DNA from: RZYY01 sp036794825
GTDB lineage: Bacteria > Bacteroidota > Bacteroidia > Bacteroidales > 4484-276
NCBI GenBank assembly: GCA_036794825.1
Contig: DAIRGA010000020.1
Coordinates: forward strand, 30,458-94,457
Direction of reading: 5' to 3'
DNA length: 64,000 bases
Part shown: positions 53,601 through 56,114 of the stretch, piece after piece
How positions within the stretch are numbered: the stretch's first letter is position 1
Layout: each line of letters opens with the position of its first letter
Position numbers and translations under genes: made by a program
The notes under the pieces: model-generated
Told to the model about the DNA's origin: nothing
Seen by the model: only the letters and a program-made list of their open reading frames with translations
Databases searched by the model: none

Positions 53601-55104
53601 CCGTATCTTGTTCAATATCAGTGGGGCAACCGGAAATGACCGGGTCGGTTTCATCTTTCACAGTAACAGTAAAAGTACAGGTGCTCACGTTACCATCGCC
53701 ATCTTCAGCCCTGATGGAGATAAGCTGTGCAGAGTTATGCCCGCCGGTAAGCACGGTTGCCGGTGCCGGAAACTGTGTCAGCGTGATTGATCCCGAAGCG
53801 GTGCAATTGTCGGTGGCGGTTATACTTAGCAGCGTGATGTAATTGGGCAGGGTGGCATTGCAATCACCGGTGTTGGTATTCAGATTGCGATTTGCCGGGC
53901 AATTGGTGATAGCAGGATCTTCGTTATCCTGCACGGTGATGGTAAATGACCAGGTTTCGGAATTGCTGCTTGCATCCGTTGCCGTCCAAACAATAACATT
54001 CGGCCCTTTGGCCAATTGAACACCCGCCATCGTAGTTGAAGTTCCAGATCCTACAGGAGCCCCTCCGTTGATCGAGTAAGTAATCAGCGTAACAGCGCAG
54101 TTATCAGCAAAAGTTGCCGGATCGTATTGATTTCCGACAACGGTCTTGTAGCACTTCCCGGTATCGGTATTTACATTACCCGAAGTGGCTGTCCCGGAAA
54201 TAGTTGGCTTGATGTTATCCACCACAGTAACGGTGGCGTTGCAGCTATGGCTGTTGTTCATGGCATCTTTCACCGTCAGGGTTACTGTATTATCTCCCAA
54301 ATTGGTACAATTAAAAGACGATTTGCTCAGCTCGTACGAGGTAATACCGCAGTTATCCGTTGAGTTGTTGTTGATATCGCTCACCAGCAAAGTTGCAGTA
54401 CCTCCGGCACTAAGGACCAAGGTGGCATTTTTGCAGTTGGCTACCGGGTTTACATTGTCAATCACGGCAGTAAATGCAGTGCTTGCCGTGCAGCCCTGGT
54501 TGCTGATTGCCCTTACGGTGTAATTGGTTGACGAAGAAATGGTGGTTGAGTAATAGGGAGGGGATGATGGTAAATCTGCAATTTTACTCGTATTTGCTGC
54601 ATTCCACAACTCGTAGGTGCTGCCGTTGGTTGCCGTTGCGGAGATACTAAAAGCCACTCCGGGGCAAATATTGCCCGAGGTCGGATTGGTTGAAACCACA
54701 ATGGAAGTTGGTGTTGGGTTAACATTTACTGTTACCTGTGATACCGGTGACCCGCTGTAAATTGTTGTGTTATTCTTATCCTTAACCGATTTCAAGGTGT
54801 AAGTGGTCGTCAGAGCAGGCGACACTGTCACATTGGTCATCGAAACGTAATTTGTCAAAGTTACGTCAGCTGTGCCATTGTTGTAAACCACAGTATATGG
54901 CGACACGCCGGCGCCAATACTCACGGCAATCGTAGTGGATTGACCGCTACAAATTGGTGATGAACCGGTGAGGTTAATGGTGGGTACCTGCCCAAAGGCA
55001 TAACCTGCTGAAAACAATATAATTACAATAAGAAAAAATGTCATGCGTCTTCCGGCTGATCCCAAAATGGAGGTAGTCCTCTGACAAAGTGTAAATGTTT
55101 TCAT
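29686..55104 (-). CDS. Giant secreted adhesin 2, about 8,470 aa (HYR, Calx-beta, SprB, DUF11 units; dockerin-like tail)
   Basis: One 25.4-kb frame. A signal peptide (M-T-F-F-L-I-V-I-I-L-F, cleavage near A-F-G-Q at about residue 38) is followed by two Ig-like units; 45 HYR-like units by my count (residues about 210-4245; D-N-C near the middle, C-x-F-x-V-T-V-x-D-x-x-x-P at the end); a block of three E-S-G-type and five Calx-beta-like units (about 4250-5210; D-E-G-N-S-G, I-N-G-D); four more HYR units (to about 5580); A-G-x-D-A-T-I-C units; SprB repeats (about 5835-6040; A-S-G-G-A-A-P-Y-K-Y, V-T-D-G-N-G-C-T-A); more A-G-x-D units; cadherin-like units (about 7120-7525); five or so DUF11 units; and the same C-terminal module as giant 1, ending S-S-V-P-R-D. 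No type A sorting domain. A 100-N gap interrupts the SprB part. SprB of Flavobacterium is a mobile gliding adhesin; a motility or adhesion role here is inferred. Confidence 0.88.
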   Translation of the reverse strand: MKTFTLCQRTTSILGSAGRRMTFFLIVIILFSAGYAFGQVPTINLTGSSPICSGQSTTIAVSIGAGVSPYTVVYNNGTADVTLTNYVSMTNVTVSPALTTTYTLKSVKDKNNTTIYSGSPVSQVTVNVNPTPTSIVVSTNPTSGNICPGVAFSISATATNGSTYELWNAANTSKIADLPSSPPYYSTTISSSTNYTVRAISNQGCTASTAFTAVIDNVNPVANCKNATLVLSAGGTATLLVSDINNNSTDNCGITSYELSKSSFNCTNLGDNTVTLTVKDAMNNSHSCNATVTVVDNIKPTISGTATSGNVNTDTGKCYKTVVGNQYDPATFADNCAVTLITYSINGGAPVGSGTSTTMAGVQLAKGPNVIVWTATDASSNSETWSFTITVQDNEDPAITNCPANRNLNTNTGDCNATLPNYITLLSITATDNCTASGSITLTQFPAPATVLTGGHNSAQLISIRAEDGDGNVSTCTFTVTVKDETDPVISGCPTDIEQDTDNNQCYATVTWTEPTASDNCSGTLGYFSRSHAPGSQFAKGTTEVTYTFRDAAGNTSTCTFDVIVSDEQNPEITCPADINANVEPGANYAVVTYTAPTGTDNCSGASTLQTAGLASGSQFPVGQTVNTFEVTDAAGNKANCSFTVTVGDNEPPVIDDCPANVSISNITGTCAATATWTPPTATDNVTAVDDLEWSSTHLSGASFPVGTTTVTYFVEDEAGNVASCSFTIKVNDTQIPVVVGCPTNIVRSNTTNLCSAVVSWTEPTATDNCTPSGSIIWEKSHLPGSTFPVGQTTVHYRAVDAAGNKSATCTFTVTVNDTQKPVISGCPTNITAPATSGQCGAVVSWTEPTATDNCTAQGSLVWEKSHTPGVSFFNVGTTAVTYRVKDEANNWSNPCTFNITVIDNQNPVANCKPATIYLNSSGNATLTAAMIDNNSSDNCSITQRLISKSSFTCADKGNNNVTLTVRDAAGNSNSCISVVTVIDDLPPTLSPTAGTVNTIVNTSPGFCYHTVAGGQFDPLVTDNCSGSLMSYSVTGATTLLGTGSLVGKQLNKGVNNVTWTAVDGSGNPALTNVSFTVTVVDNQAPVITGKANQTRNANASCKYVVVGNEFDVTATDNCGAYTLTYEVSGATTISPPITGSMAGVELNQGNNNITWTATDGTNTRTSGFRVNVVDVTPPAITPIANITKSVDPGQCTAIVTWAQPSATDNCTNPITPVQILGPSSGSSFPPGITLIRYRAVDAFANSSMMDFTVTITGTATPTITCASGSPFTKNADPGKCFYTVTGNEFDPTDASSSCPPFMVTNSFDNTSTLAGKNIPAGVHTITWRITDVYNNTATCDIVVTVVDNQPPTYNLATGTVNRNTDPGKCFYTFTGTTFDPQNFTDNCGIATRSFTITKNSAVYKTGYNTLAGSTATTLEPDKIHPYSITWTVTDINNNFTVKEGATIWVSDNQAPAFSCSGNLIKLPNHLSCYYKVNGTEFDPQGITDNCDPIEDLIITYTINGNPGSGSTLADVVLNPGVNNIVWTVRDIWNNTTNCSFKITVKDNNAPVFNPIFTDQERNAPVNECFYTATTEFNASATDDCGSVTLKNNLNGTNSLDGYEFPVGITVVVWTAEDAGGNKTNMQFEVLVKDVTAPTFDITAVVNKSTSTSNCFYTPVNAELDPKNIFDACTQANWFITNNRNNYFSLDYVQFPVGSTEVIWSVTDFHGNTRTQTMTINVTDNTDPVIYCPTSPYYRVKDPGQTYYTAVAGELTPIATDNCAVVSYTNSKNGSGSLAGVQFPIGTNTFTWTALDAAGNDDQCEITVIVVEYMYPPITCVPDQYKNSTPTYCGYVVSGTEFNATSIPGATLTHNIQTTNPGIVPYAPNGNATLNGAIFPVGETTAIWTATQNVGGTWYSNSCSFIVVVIDNELPVITPQANINTTTNSGCYATGVDLGVPVRSDNCGVQTYWNNAPSSYPLGTTNVTWWIRDIYGNTNSASQSVTVVDDDPPSMSCPASICRQADYGEEYYTVFDHEFNPYAIYDCSGIASISHNIQTTQSDILPWSPSSSTLAGAKIATSTFSVTWTVVDNANPPNTATCTITLDIRTNDPPPVTCRGNQSRDTDPGICTYAVVGTEFDVSTTDPGTPVSVTFTHNIQNTDPGTLPYAPATNTLSGAVFPRGTTTVIWTATQGSDVNVCCTFEVYIYDNEDPQITWPDDITQDADPGQCSAVVNLGTPTGTDNCTVSSSLTFTRTPSGNTFDVGTTNVYWTGSDGSSNYVYHTQTVTVVDNIAPVIDCPTATYYREFNTPAFTNYTIPGTEFRPDRSDNCNIVYYTGKIDDDVTGSNFLGGRTLSFGTHTITWTATDSRPNVTSCTFNVVVFDSFEPLIACPENDIVQTATNTCFYTVQGTEYDAWSVSSYSPTYTFTNNINSQPTLAGVQLSLGVNNIEWTVTQNVGGTIYTSTCSFTVTVRDVTLPVIDPLPSDLLLPIDPGTCVRDYDLPALSVTDNCTGTQSLTITNNAPDPFLIGTTNVRWEVTDLSGNSTVYIQKVTVYDNEGPAIAGCPPIGTVTATASGGLCNAIVSWPPLVATDVCSGVKSFVTSHNPGSVFEIGTTIVTYIATDNKNNVSTCTFTVEVFDAPPVVECIGTVTRTTNPATCSYKVLGNELDLLSYSDNCGVVSFVWSYDYLDAGVIKTVSGTTSTLSGVTIERGAALAGIINPGVVTITWSAIDKNLNAASCSFNLVIEDKEGPQIIVPGSQIRYTDVYTNTYIVQGTEFDDVLANDNCGIVEKLENEFKVPSLAGKQFPVGVNNILWYALDDMGNRSEEYYSVVIFDNLNPILQNVQLSTEVEAPFGTCSATVNYTQPTFTDNVSFGTNSLTITVSPEWAISGGVFPVGITTVTYTAEDEAGNSFQHSFPVTVTDTQPPQITCPSGSPFTFPNDTGKGTYTIPSDDYDPDVNDNCYAYSINDHNNLFTLENDVFEVGTHTVVWTATDAGGLQASCTIILVVNDTEDPTMQCPDATVSREADPGVCYYEVRGGEYDPYNLDDNHQLNKITYTIDGVSTGTDTFTSLAGYEMPVGVTTVVWTLYDVSGRTTSCTTTFTIIDTQPPQLDLIESTTRYVDSGEDTYTIVIGDAFDPPVWDNCGVATLTYNINNTGPVGTNSSTSIVGVELPIGINQIFWKVWDINGLTSECCYRVEVLDNDAPVAVCNTVTLTLTTGGLYSLTNDDLLAIGLGSYDPQGGTVTYTLSKTDFDCSNVGILTATLTLRDQYNNESTCVATLVIEDKTAPATLCKSNEIFLDDQGEAQLTAINVNNGSSDACGIASILISKTETGTFTSTLTYLCIESGAGNIVYLQVTDINGNVGVCSSTVTVKDNFAPAAVCNPITVYLDPTGTWALTTTNINAIANGSVDNCLSTLNYQVTPNNFDCTDVGSNPVTLRITDPYGNWDECQTTVTVVDNIYPTAICQDITVQLVNGAATITPGQIDNGSFDNCGIDTRELDITDFTCADIGPNEVTLTITDVNGLISTCTATVTIEDKQPPVTLCKPFTLQLDASGNGTLLPANIDNGSFDHCDLNPTMSVSFSTFTCAHVGSHSVTLTVTDADGNSASCTTTVTVKDEVPPQVVCKDIEVFLDASGLATITYADIDNGSTDACGIATRTLDITDFNCTNLGSDNVVTLTVKDVNNNIATCTATVTVTDNIPPVADCTPIIIQLDDSGNYALTSSDIIGISTNSYDNCSIVSRVVLPSYFTCANVGANVVTLTVTDDSGLSGTCTTTVTVEDKVVPAIVCNQITLTLDATGNYTLTQTDKETLAAGSTDACGIVTSTISLSQSTFACTDLGTETYTLTVYDVNGNFSTCDVQVTVQDTEDPVFTTCPGNKSVNTNTGVCTYTHPDINWNAAASDNCLVTSLTYIVTGATTTVTGSNTTLNGQIFNKGITTVTWIARDQSLNTEYCSFTVNVTDVEDPVAKCKPYTAQIQRNGEAVVAPANIDNTSTDNCAITVYQVSKTGVVGTWTPSVTYTCAEIGTPTLYLRVADAAGNWATCSVSITVEDKQAPTVDDLTDREVVADNGVCTYTHGNVLWDPTDNCGTVTTLTYTLTGATTGTGHTLNNVVFDVGTTTVTWTATDDASNTAITVYEVVVTDDQDPELVTCPSDIEKTVYNAGDLSRLIVAGDGLTAPTHSDNCKVVSLTWTITGAGVTSPTYITGSVSNPDSGITNPLNDLQLSFNLGTTMVTYTVYDAAGRIATCSFEVIINAQENDAIIVTGGPITTYEDQLTGPATFTVVLPAAPTGDVCIDVKSNDITEGKVNDENNRSGASETVMICFNETNWNTPQTIYVFGVDDFVDDDDIPYTVSLTINTTYTDVGSGYFFANPDDVEATNIDNDQVGVTVTPVDLTTSESGGNGSFTVRLNSEPVGTVSITMWSLDLTEGTLLGGSQTVSVTLTFNASNWSTPQPVTVYGVDDPIVDGTVGYTITTTTTSSNDPKYQGLPVDNVTLQNSDNDSPGYIVTPLTRTTSESGTTSDFTVRLTSKPATDDENFVVVVNVVSGDLTEGSVSVASLTFTAANWDSPQTVTVTGLPDILVDGDITYTVFLTTDRTLTTDPVYKDVSTSDPANVTVKNEDINEAVVSISTDHIQDEGHTGTSVMTFTLTHTGPEVVGGYTVTFWTLNGTARTDDNDYEGNSGQVYFPQGTATRTIEITINGDTKVESNETFNVILSSWVDRDDLTKTVTVGNSTGVGFIRNDDSAVFTIDDLEIDEGNSGITEFVFTVTLSENIETSEPVTVDFTTQNGTALIADSDYATITGTLSFTGNKNEQHTFTVNVNGDVKVELDEYFTVFLNNVKCAGLPPAILATITIPDPVGTATITNDDAATININDVSLTEGNSGTKSFTFTVTMTTISDAQVLVDWATADNTAMDSDSDYDADNGTLTFEPGETVKTITVVVNGDIKVELDEYFYVNLSNLQNNGRTITILDGQGLGTIQNDDGATLAINDVIHSEPNPGYTQEYIFTVTHSGNNIDVPFTVYYTTADNTATLAGLDYQPVTGTLTFSGTAGESHTISVFVNGDFIVEPTEIFEVQLSQGDFSGRNITFTKPVGEGYITDTDVAAVTIVATQPNAAEHEPVTNGEFTVYLSEPAETATIISYSVTGTATPGADYSTLSGKVTIPAGSTSAIIPVSVLTDNLYEGPETVIVTLQSIDSGEDYIFIASPNSATVTITDDDDIQLVCKINNPFNRNNTPGECGYIVVGDEFDAEVINFQPGAIVSLTHDFGYCCYESMGGKLLPIGTTVITWTAVGAGGETATCTTTVIVTDNEPPLFVNCPQGQTITVALFPGDCEGGATWSIPVATDNCEILSLVETSAGGPFNGQILEVGTYAIEYTASDINSNTTTCTFTLEIIDTEGPVLVCPGNILEFETDQNVCTWTAPTGSLTPLLAGGNCSATITYEITGATTGNGYDDASGVAFSLGQSEVTYTITEDDSGQTWSCSFAVIVTDEQVPSFNCPIAIEEYVAAGTCSAIITLTPPVVADNCSAAPTITFMIHYSSYSGGEAGPFSVSQLEQDFPYGYNTVEWFVQDENGNMANCSQSVNIQALNPVLYAGGNQSVCETAGSYTISGAIAENVVSIHWSSLGSGSFISGQGTLTPTYQFSNEDINAGMAVLQLNAATCSYNMQSMMFLYIWKQPTANAGPDVTICEGEHFVLTGAAASNFASVSWESSGDGTFNNDNALNPTYTPGTADIAGGIATLTLTATPAAGSECTPAFNTMILTIDPTIEIDILNLVNTQCNVSVGEVVLESSDNSNILLIGVATKPSPATFTGLSAGYYTAVTTGACPGEVSFNIVNINSTLAATIEVFEPNCWGETGTATITASGGAAPYKYAVGTVTSTSNAFTGLASGNHTAVVTDAIGCTFMINFYIDQPTELIATIVNSGDVSCKGAADGFATVVAAGGVTPYTYLWNPTSQTSATANNLSGGVYEVTVTDGNGCTATATVTISEXXXXXXXXXXXXXXXXXXXXXXXXXXXXXXXXXXEVTVTDGNGCTATASVTIDEGVELTISSINNIGPVCVNDLVQTVMLSAQPANADIVFSWNGGNAVGLPDGTATGVNPYIPAFIAGPAGTATITVVATLANCIDTEIFNVVVLDDATAFAGNDRTICSSEALQILGATASNHTSVNWSTNGTGSFDNPGKINPIYTPSAGDINSGQVVLSMSSSNSCSYASDFMVLTIWQASTAYAGADAVIGTGSEYQVLDAWATNFESLQWTLDGEGNLNFANTLSPKFFPVAGQTGVVTLTLTVTPEGSGACGTVSDVMTITIGEGPQISLEKRTVQIVLNDDGSALVTFEFNLENTGNVNLSSIGLVDDLAAAFPGTCSVTVQSLTSDGFNVNASFNGYSNNEILSSANTLDVGAKKAVLLTLLVADCHESQTYFENTATARGTSPGGYTVYDADEAEVNLVESPLVGLSKQLVSVTNNLNGTYTAQISFRVKNYGDVTLTEVALVDDLDLTFGTGNYNVSGLYSEEFAVNPAFNGGTVSNVLSAGNTLGVGQTGAVLLTVQILSPGVYTNTATVGANTPRGGYVFDMSHDGSDPAPGGGNNPNDFDDPTIIDATDCVTASSFAGPGAEICAGSSYQIIGAEASDYQSIKWSSNGDGSFNFDNILLPVYTPGTDDQADGSVILTFTAYSYEPCLPAVSSMTLTITTPPAVSAGIDASICNTQTSYLLSSASASNYESVKWSTSGTGTFDNTGIISATYTPSIGDVYGGQVVLTLTAYGNGSCANTSDYMVISIFPPATANAGPDATVCSGDQFAVSGASANHYLSLEWSHNGSGNLLNSNTLTPTYQPGTGESGEVILTLFATGYGTCPVASDAMKLIISPSPTANAGIDKDLCNQVMFILSGNKVPNATVQWSVEAGPNYPVILDANKPTAVVLGAVPGTYTFVYTVSAGSCSHSDKVVITNWEQLICCISAGQDIAACDVTSVTMNGSLPMVGEMFWSQISGPNQANIVEPSNRLTEINGLIPGTYTFRYTNFNGPACSILCDDVYVTISNSASADAGEDATICQYSTITLSEATAGNYSSLQWATSGTGLFSNKNTLNPVYTPSASDILNGFAVLTLTASSSSPCIPVSSSMMLTIQAPALLVAVDDYFGPLNGYDGTINIGVALSNDLMNGSVADPTLITATLITPAIPLQSGKPVPVFDPSTGIVSVSPQTPAGIYTITYEICENLCPDNCSQAEITIEVAPAVIVANDDDLTVNPINGYVGGIAGVILPNDQLNGASLILSQISRSITDDGGLTGVSVNVSNQVVVPAATPAGNYTVTYTLCEVLNPTNCDDAEIYILVVPPSIDAVDDDFTANVINGFTGGTAGDVSQNDKLNGSAVNAAEVSFTVVDDGGVTGVSFNINSQLIVPSGVSAGNYTITYQMCEIINPDNCDQAVALVEVAAPLIVANNNDYTTSNPVNGNNGGTVGSILDNDHLNGSAVTTANIHLTLKDNGGITGLSIDDFGIITIPSGTEAGVYTVTYEICELINPTNCDDADVTIKVYTPDIKVTKVATPLTYTIEGDVIFYTITVENTGDVAITNLVADDPLATTGPAYVSGDAGTTGDLDVGEIWTYSATYTITQSDLDNGTFTNTVTVDGKDPYDDPVEGEASATVTALINPGISLLKSSLTTPNSYSLPGDELTYLITLENIGNLTLSNIQVVDPLTGMDETIATLSPGSLVTLTATYVITQTDIDLGKVINTATATGTYTVGSSAPQEISGMDDETIFAIQSPAIEVTKTSTKNPNYYSNIGDILTYSVKVENTGNVTLNNIIITDPLTGMNQNVPILLPGAFVSFNTSYVVDLDDLNFGRVDNTASATGYYTDVNNVSKSVTDSDTETIYSLQTPKLGLVKLSSYNSLTGLITYTYVVTNTGNVTAYDIVINETSFTGTGTIPNPVYFTGGSHIGGNTSLRDIIPGQRIIFTATYATTLADRNIGYVINQAKAIGIAPGGTLMSDFSDHTNNSNDRPTVTTLNANPSLTVEKTSSSTSYGAIGEEIQYSIIVTNTGDVTIVDISVEDPLTQLSTTIASLVPYEQQVFDVSYIITENDLNHGSVVNVAAAEGEDPNGNLIYAEDSVELGVVFHELKAIDDDYGKVDPFNSKVSVGNVLVNDILNGTQATISSVVITVLQPASNPGVQLNANTGEVNVSSSTPNGVYTMVYSICQKMNMMNCSEALVIIEVEKSCIDIEASVLLEGASIVPDGSSSYSLPMRSSLNNLRILPGQTFSDFFIGTHYTPAGQPYNAAPWFYNGTEGDEFDSQGDPAQGDAGYPSTVVDWVLVTLRSNPEGTGGPVCQAAALLHQDGSIEFIGDKPPCCDLDGGINYYIVVEHRNHLIVMSDVPLPISDGKVTYDFTLQQSYVNDPFGFGIYSGQKEILTGKFAMFGGNGEQAINAQSDTDINLDDRIFWENENGVFARYRSEDYNLNGDINQNDRMIWQFNTSRFSSVPRD
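36990..37600 (-). repeat. SprB-type repeats within giant gene 2
   Basis: Two complete units and one partial unit of about 73 aa, each with C-x-G-x-x-x-G-x-A-T, a G-G-x-x-P-Y-x-Y core, L-S-G-G-V-Y-E-V-T-V-T-D-G-N-G-C, and a terminal acidic turn. They match the SprB repeat known from the Flavobacterium johnsoniae gliding adhesin. An N-gap cuts the third unit, so the copy number is uncertain. Confidence 0.8.
37055..37154. other. Assembly gap 3 (100 N) inside SprB repeats
   Basis: A run of 100 N between a SprB unit ending T-I-S-E and the V-T-V-T-D-G-N-G-C end of another unit. The flanking segments (37018-37054 and 37180-37216) are near-copies of each other. The missing piece is at least most of one unit of roughly 220 bp. 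The frame is kept if its length is 1 modulo 3. Confidence 0.95.
39470..42360 (-). other. Calx-beta-like block in giant gene 2
   Basis: About 960 residues interrupt the HYR array. Three units carry T-T-S-E-S-G and L-T-E-G, and five carry D-E-G-N-S-G or similar followed by I-N-G-D or V-N-G-D and E-x-F-x-V-x-L. These are Calx-beta features, typical of calcium-binding extracellular modules. The flanks return directly to HYR units on both sides. Confidence 0.75.
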
Positions 55105-55143
55105 AAGAATAAGTTTTAAAATCCCCTTTTTTGCTTAACCTTC

Positions 55144-55177
55144 CAAAGCTAATATAGAAAAATGCAGTTTCGACAAA
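55144..55177 (-). promoter_or_regulatory. Bacteroidota-type promoter of giant gene 2
   Basis: On the minus strand a TTTG (-33 element, 55174-55177) is followed after 22 nt by TAGCTTTG (55144-55151), a full match to the TAnnTTTG -7 element of Bacteroidota primary-sigma promoters. The spacing is at the upper end of the usual range. It would start transcription about 30 nt before the ATG at 55104. Confidence 0.5.
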
Positions 55178-55672
55178 AGGTCTGATGATTGATTACAAGA
55201 AAAATAAATCCCAGATTGACAGGATTCAATCAGTGTGCAGGTTTCCAAAGTTATTTTGATTTTGTATAAATTACAAAGTGTAAAAAAGTCTTCCATTTTT
55301 GGCCAAAAAAGAGTCAGAAAATCACCCATTCCAAAGTGGTAAAAGGTCAATCAGCGGGCACTTGCTACAATTTTAAGAGGGGTTTTAGAGGATTTTTTGT
55401 AAAAACCGGGTCGAAAATTTCTGAAAGTTTAGAACCGGCGGGAAATTTCAATGAAATCGCAGCCATCAAATGTGCAATTACTGGTTGATAGCCGGAAGAG
55501 GTTTTTGCCAGCAAATTTTGAAAAAACAACTCTCGCTGATCGTTTAGCAATCAACTTTTTACTAAGAGTACTTTTTTGAAGCACTAATCATCCCGTTTTC
55601 CAAAATGTGCAATCCGGACAAAAAAATAGCCGACCTTTTGCTTTCAGCCACAGAGCCTTGTTTATGAAAAAG

Positions 55673-55744
55673 GAGGCTGTCTCAAAAGTCTGGATTTGAC
55701 CCGAAACGTTGAAAATCCAAATGAAAGACTTTTGAGACAGCCTC
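55673..55744 (-). terminator. Hairpin with perfect 18-bp arms
   Basis: GAGGCTGTCTCAAAAGTC at 55673-55690 is repeated inverted at 55727-55744, with a 36-nt loop. On the minus strand it begins 12 bp after the stop of the sorting-domain relic and is followed by CTTTTTC, so it probably terminated the relic gene. Arms of this kind also occur at the ends of some insertion sequences, so a miniature-element origin is possible. No transposase is present. Confidence 0.6.
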
Positions 55745-55755
55745 GACCGGATTAG

Positions 55756-55959
55756 CTATCCGATCACAACTTTCTTCACGGTAATACCATTAGCCGTCTC
55801 TATTTTCAGCGTAATTATGCCTTTCGGTAAATGTCCGGTTTGGAGGGAAATGTTGTTGAGCAGCATGTTACTTACGTGAAACACATGGCCTTTATAGATA
55901 GTCAGCACAAGTTGCTGCAAAATCTGAGCCGGCAATGTGGATGATAAAATTGGGATGGT
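55756..55959 (-). pseudogene. Relic of a T9SS protein: C-terminal sorting domain only
   Basis: The minus-strand frame from about 55959 to the TAG at 55756-55758 encodes 67 residues ending L-Q-T-G-H-L-P-K-G-I-I-T-L-K-I-E-T, then N-G-I-T-V-K-K-V-V-I-G. This is the characteristic end of a T9SS type A sorting domain. An in-frame TGA (55960-55962) lies immediately upstream, no start exists, and the expected Y-P-N-P start of the domain is lost or out of frame (H-P-N-F appears in another frame). I read it as the surviving tail of a deleted surface-protein gene. Confidence 0.65.
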
Positions 55960-56061
55960 TCAGATATATGGGTGAAATCCGCCAGCCATCCCTGCATTAT
56001 AGTGATACCTTTCCACAGATTGCTTACCTGCTCCTCCTGAACGTTCAGGTTATATGATAAA

Positions 56062-56094
56062 AAAGGCTGCCCCACAATCAGTCGGGCAGCCTTT
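56062..56094 (-). terminator. Rho-independent terminator of giant gene 3
   Basis: An 11-bp inverted repeat (AAAGGCTGCCC at 56062-56072, GGGCAGCCTTT at 56084-56094) with an 11-nt loop. On the minus strand it runs into TTTTTTATC. It lies 20 bp after the stop of the gene ending at 56115. Confidence 0.88.
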
Positions 56095-56114
56095 CCAGGG
56101 AATCAGATTATCGT

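Larger units (their letters stand above)
55105..56114. other. 1-kb intergenic region between giants 2 and 3
   Basis: From left to right it holds the promoter of giant 2 (55144-55177), an AT-rich stretch with only unsupported short frames (55200-55670), an 18-bp-arm hairpin (55673-55744), a decayed T9SS sorting-domain relic (55756-55959), and the terminator of giant 3 (56062-56094). Confidence 0.7.

Noticed and set aside
55135..55550. Two minus-strand frames of 60-71 codons upstream of giant 2
   Set aside because: One covers the predicted promoter and the other begins at TTG; neither shows a family signature or a signal peptide.
55673..55744. Insertion sequence
   Set aside because: The arms resemble insertion-sequence ends, but the element is only 72 bp, has no transposase and no target duplication I could see. 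A terminator fits better.
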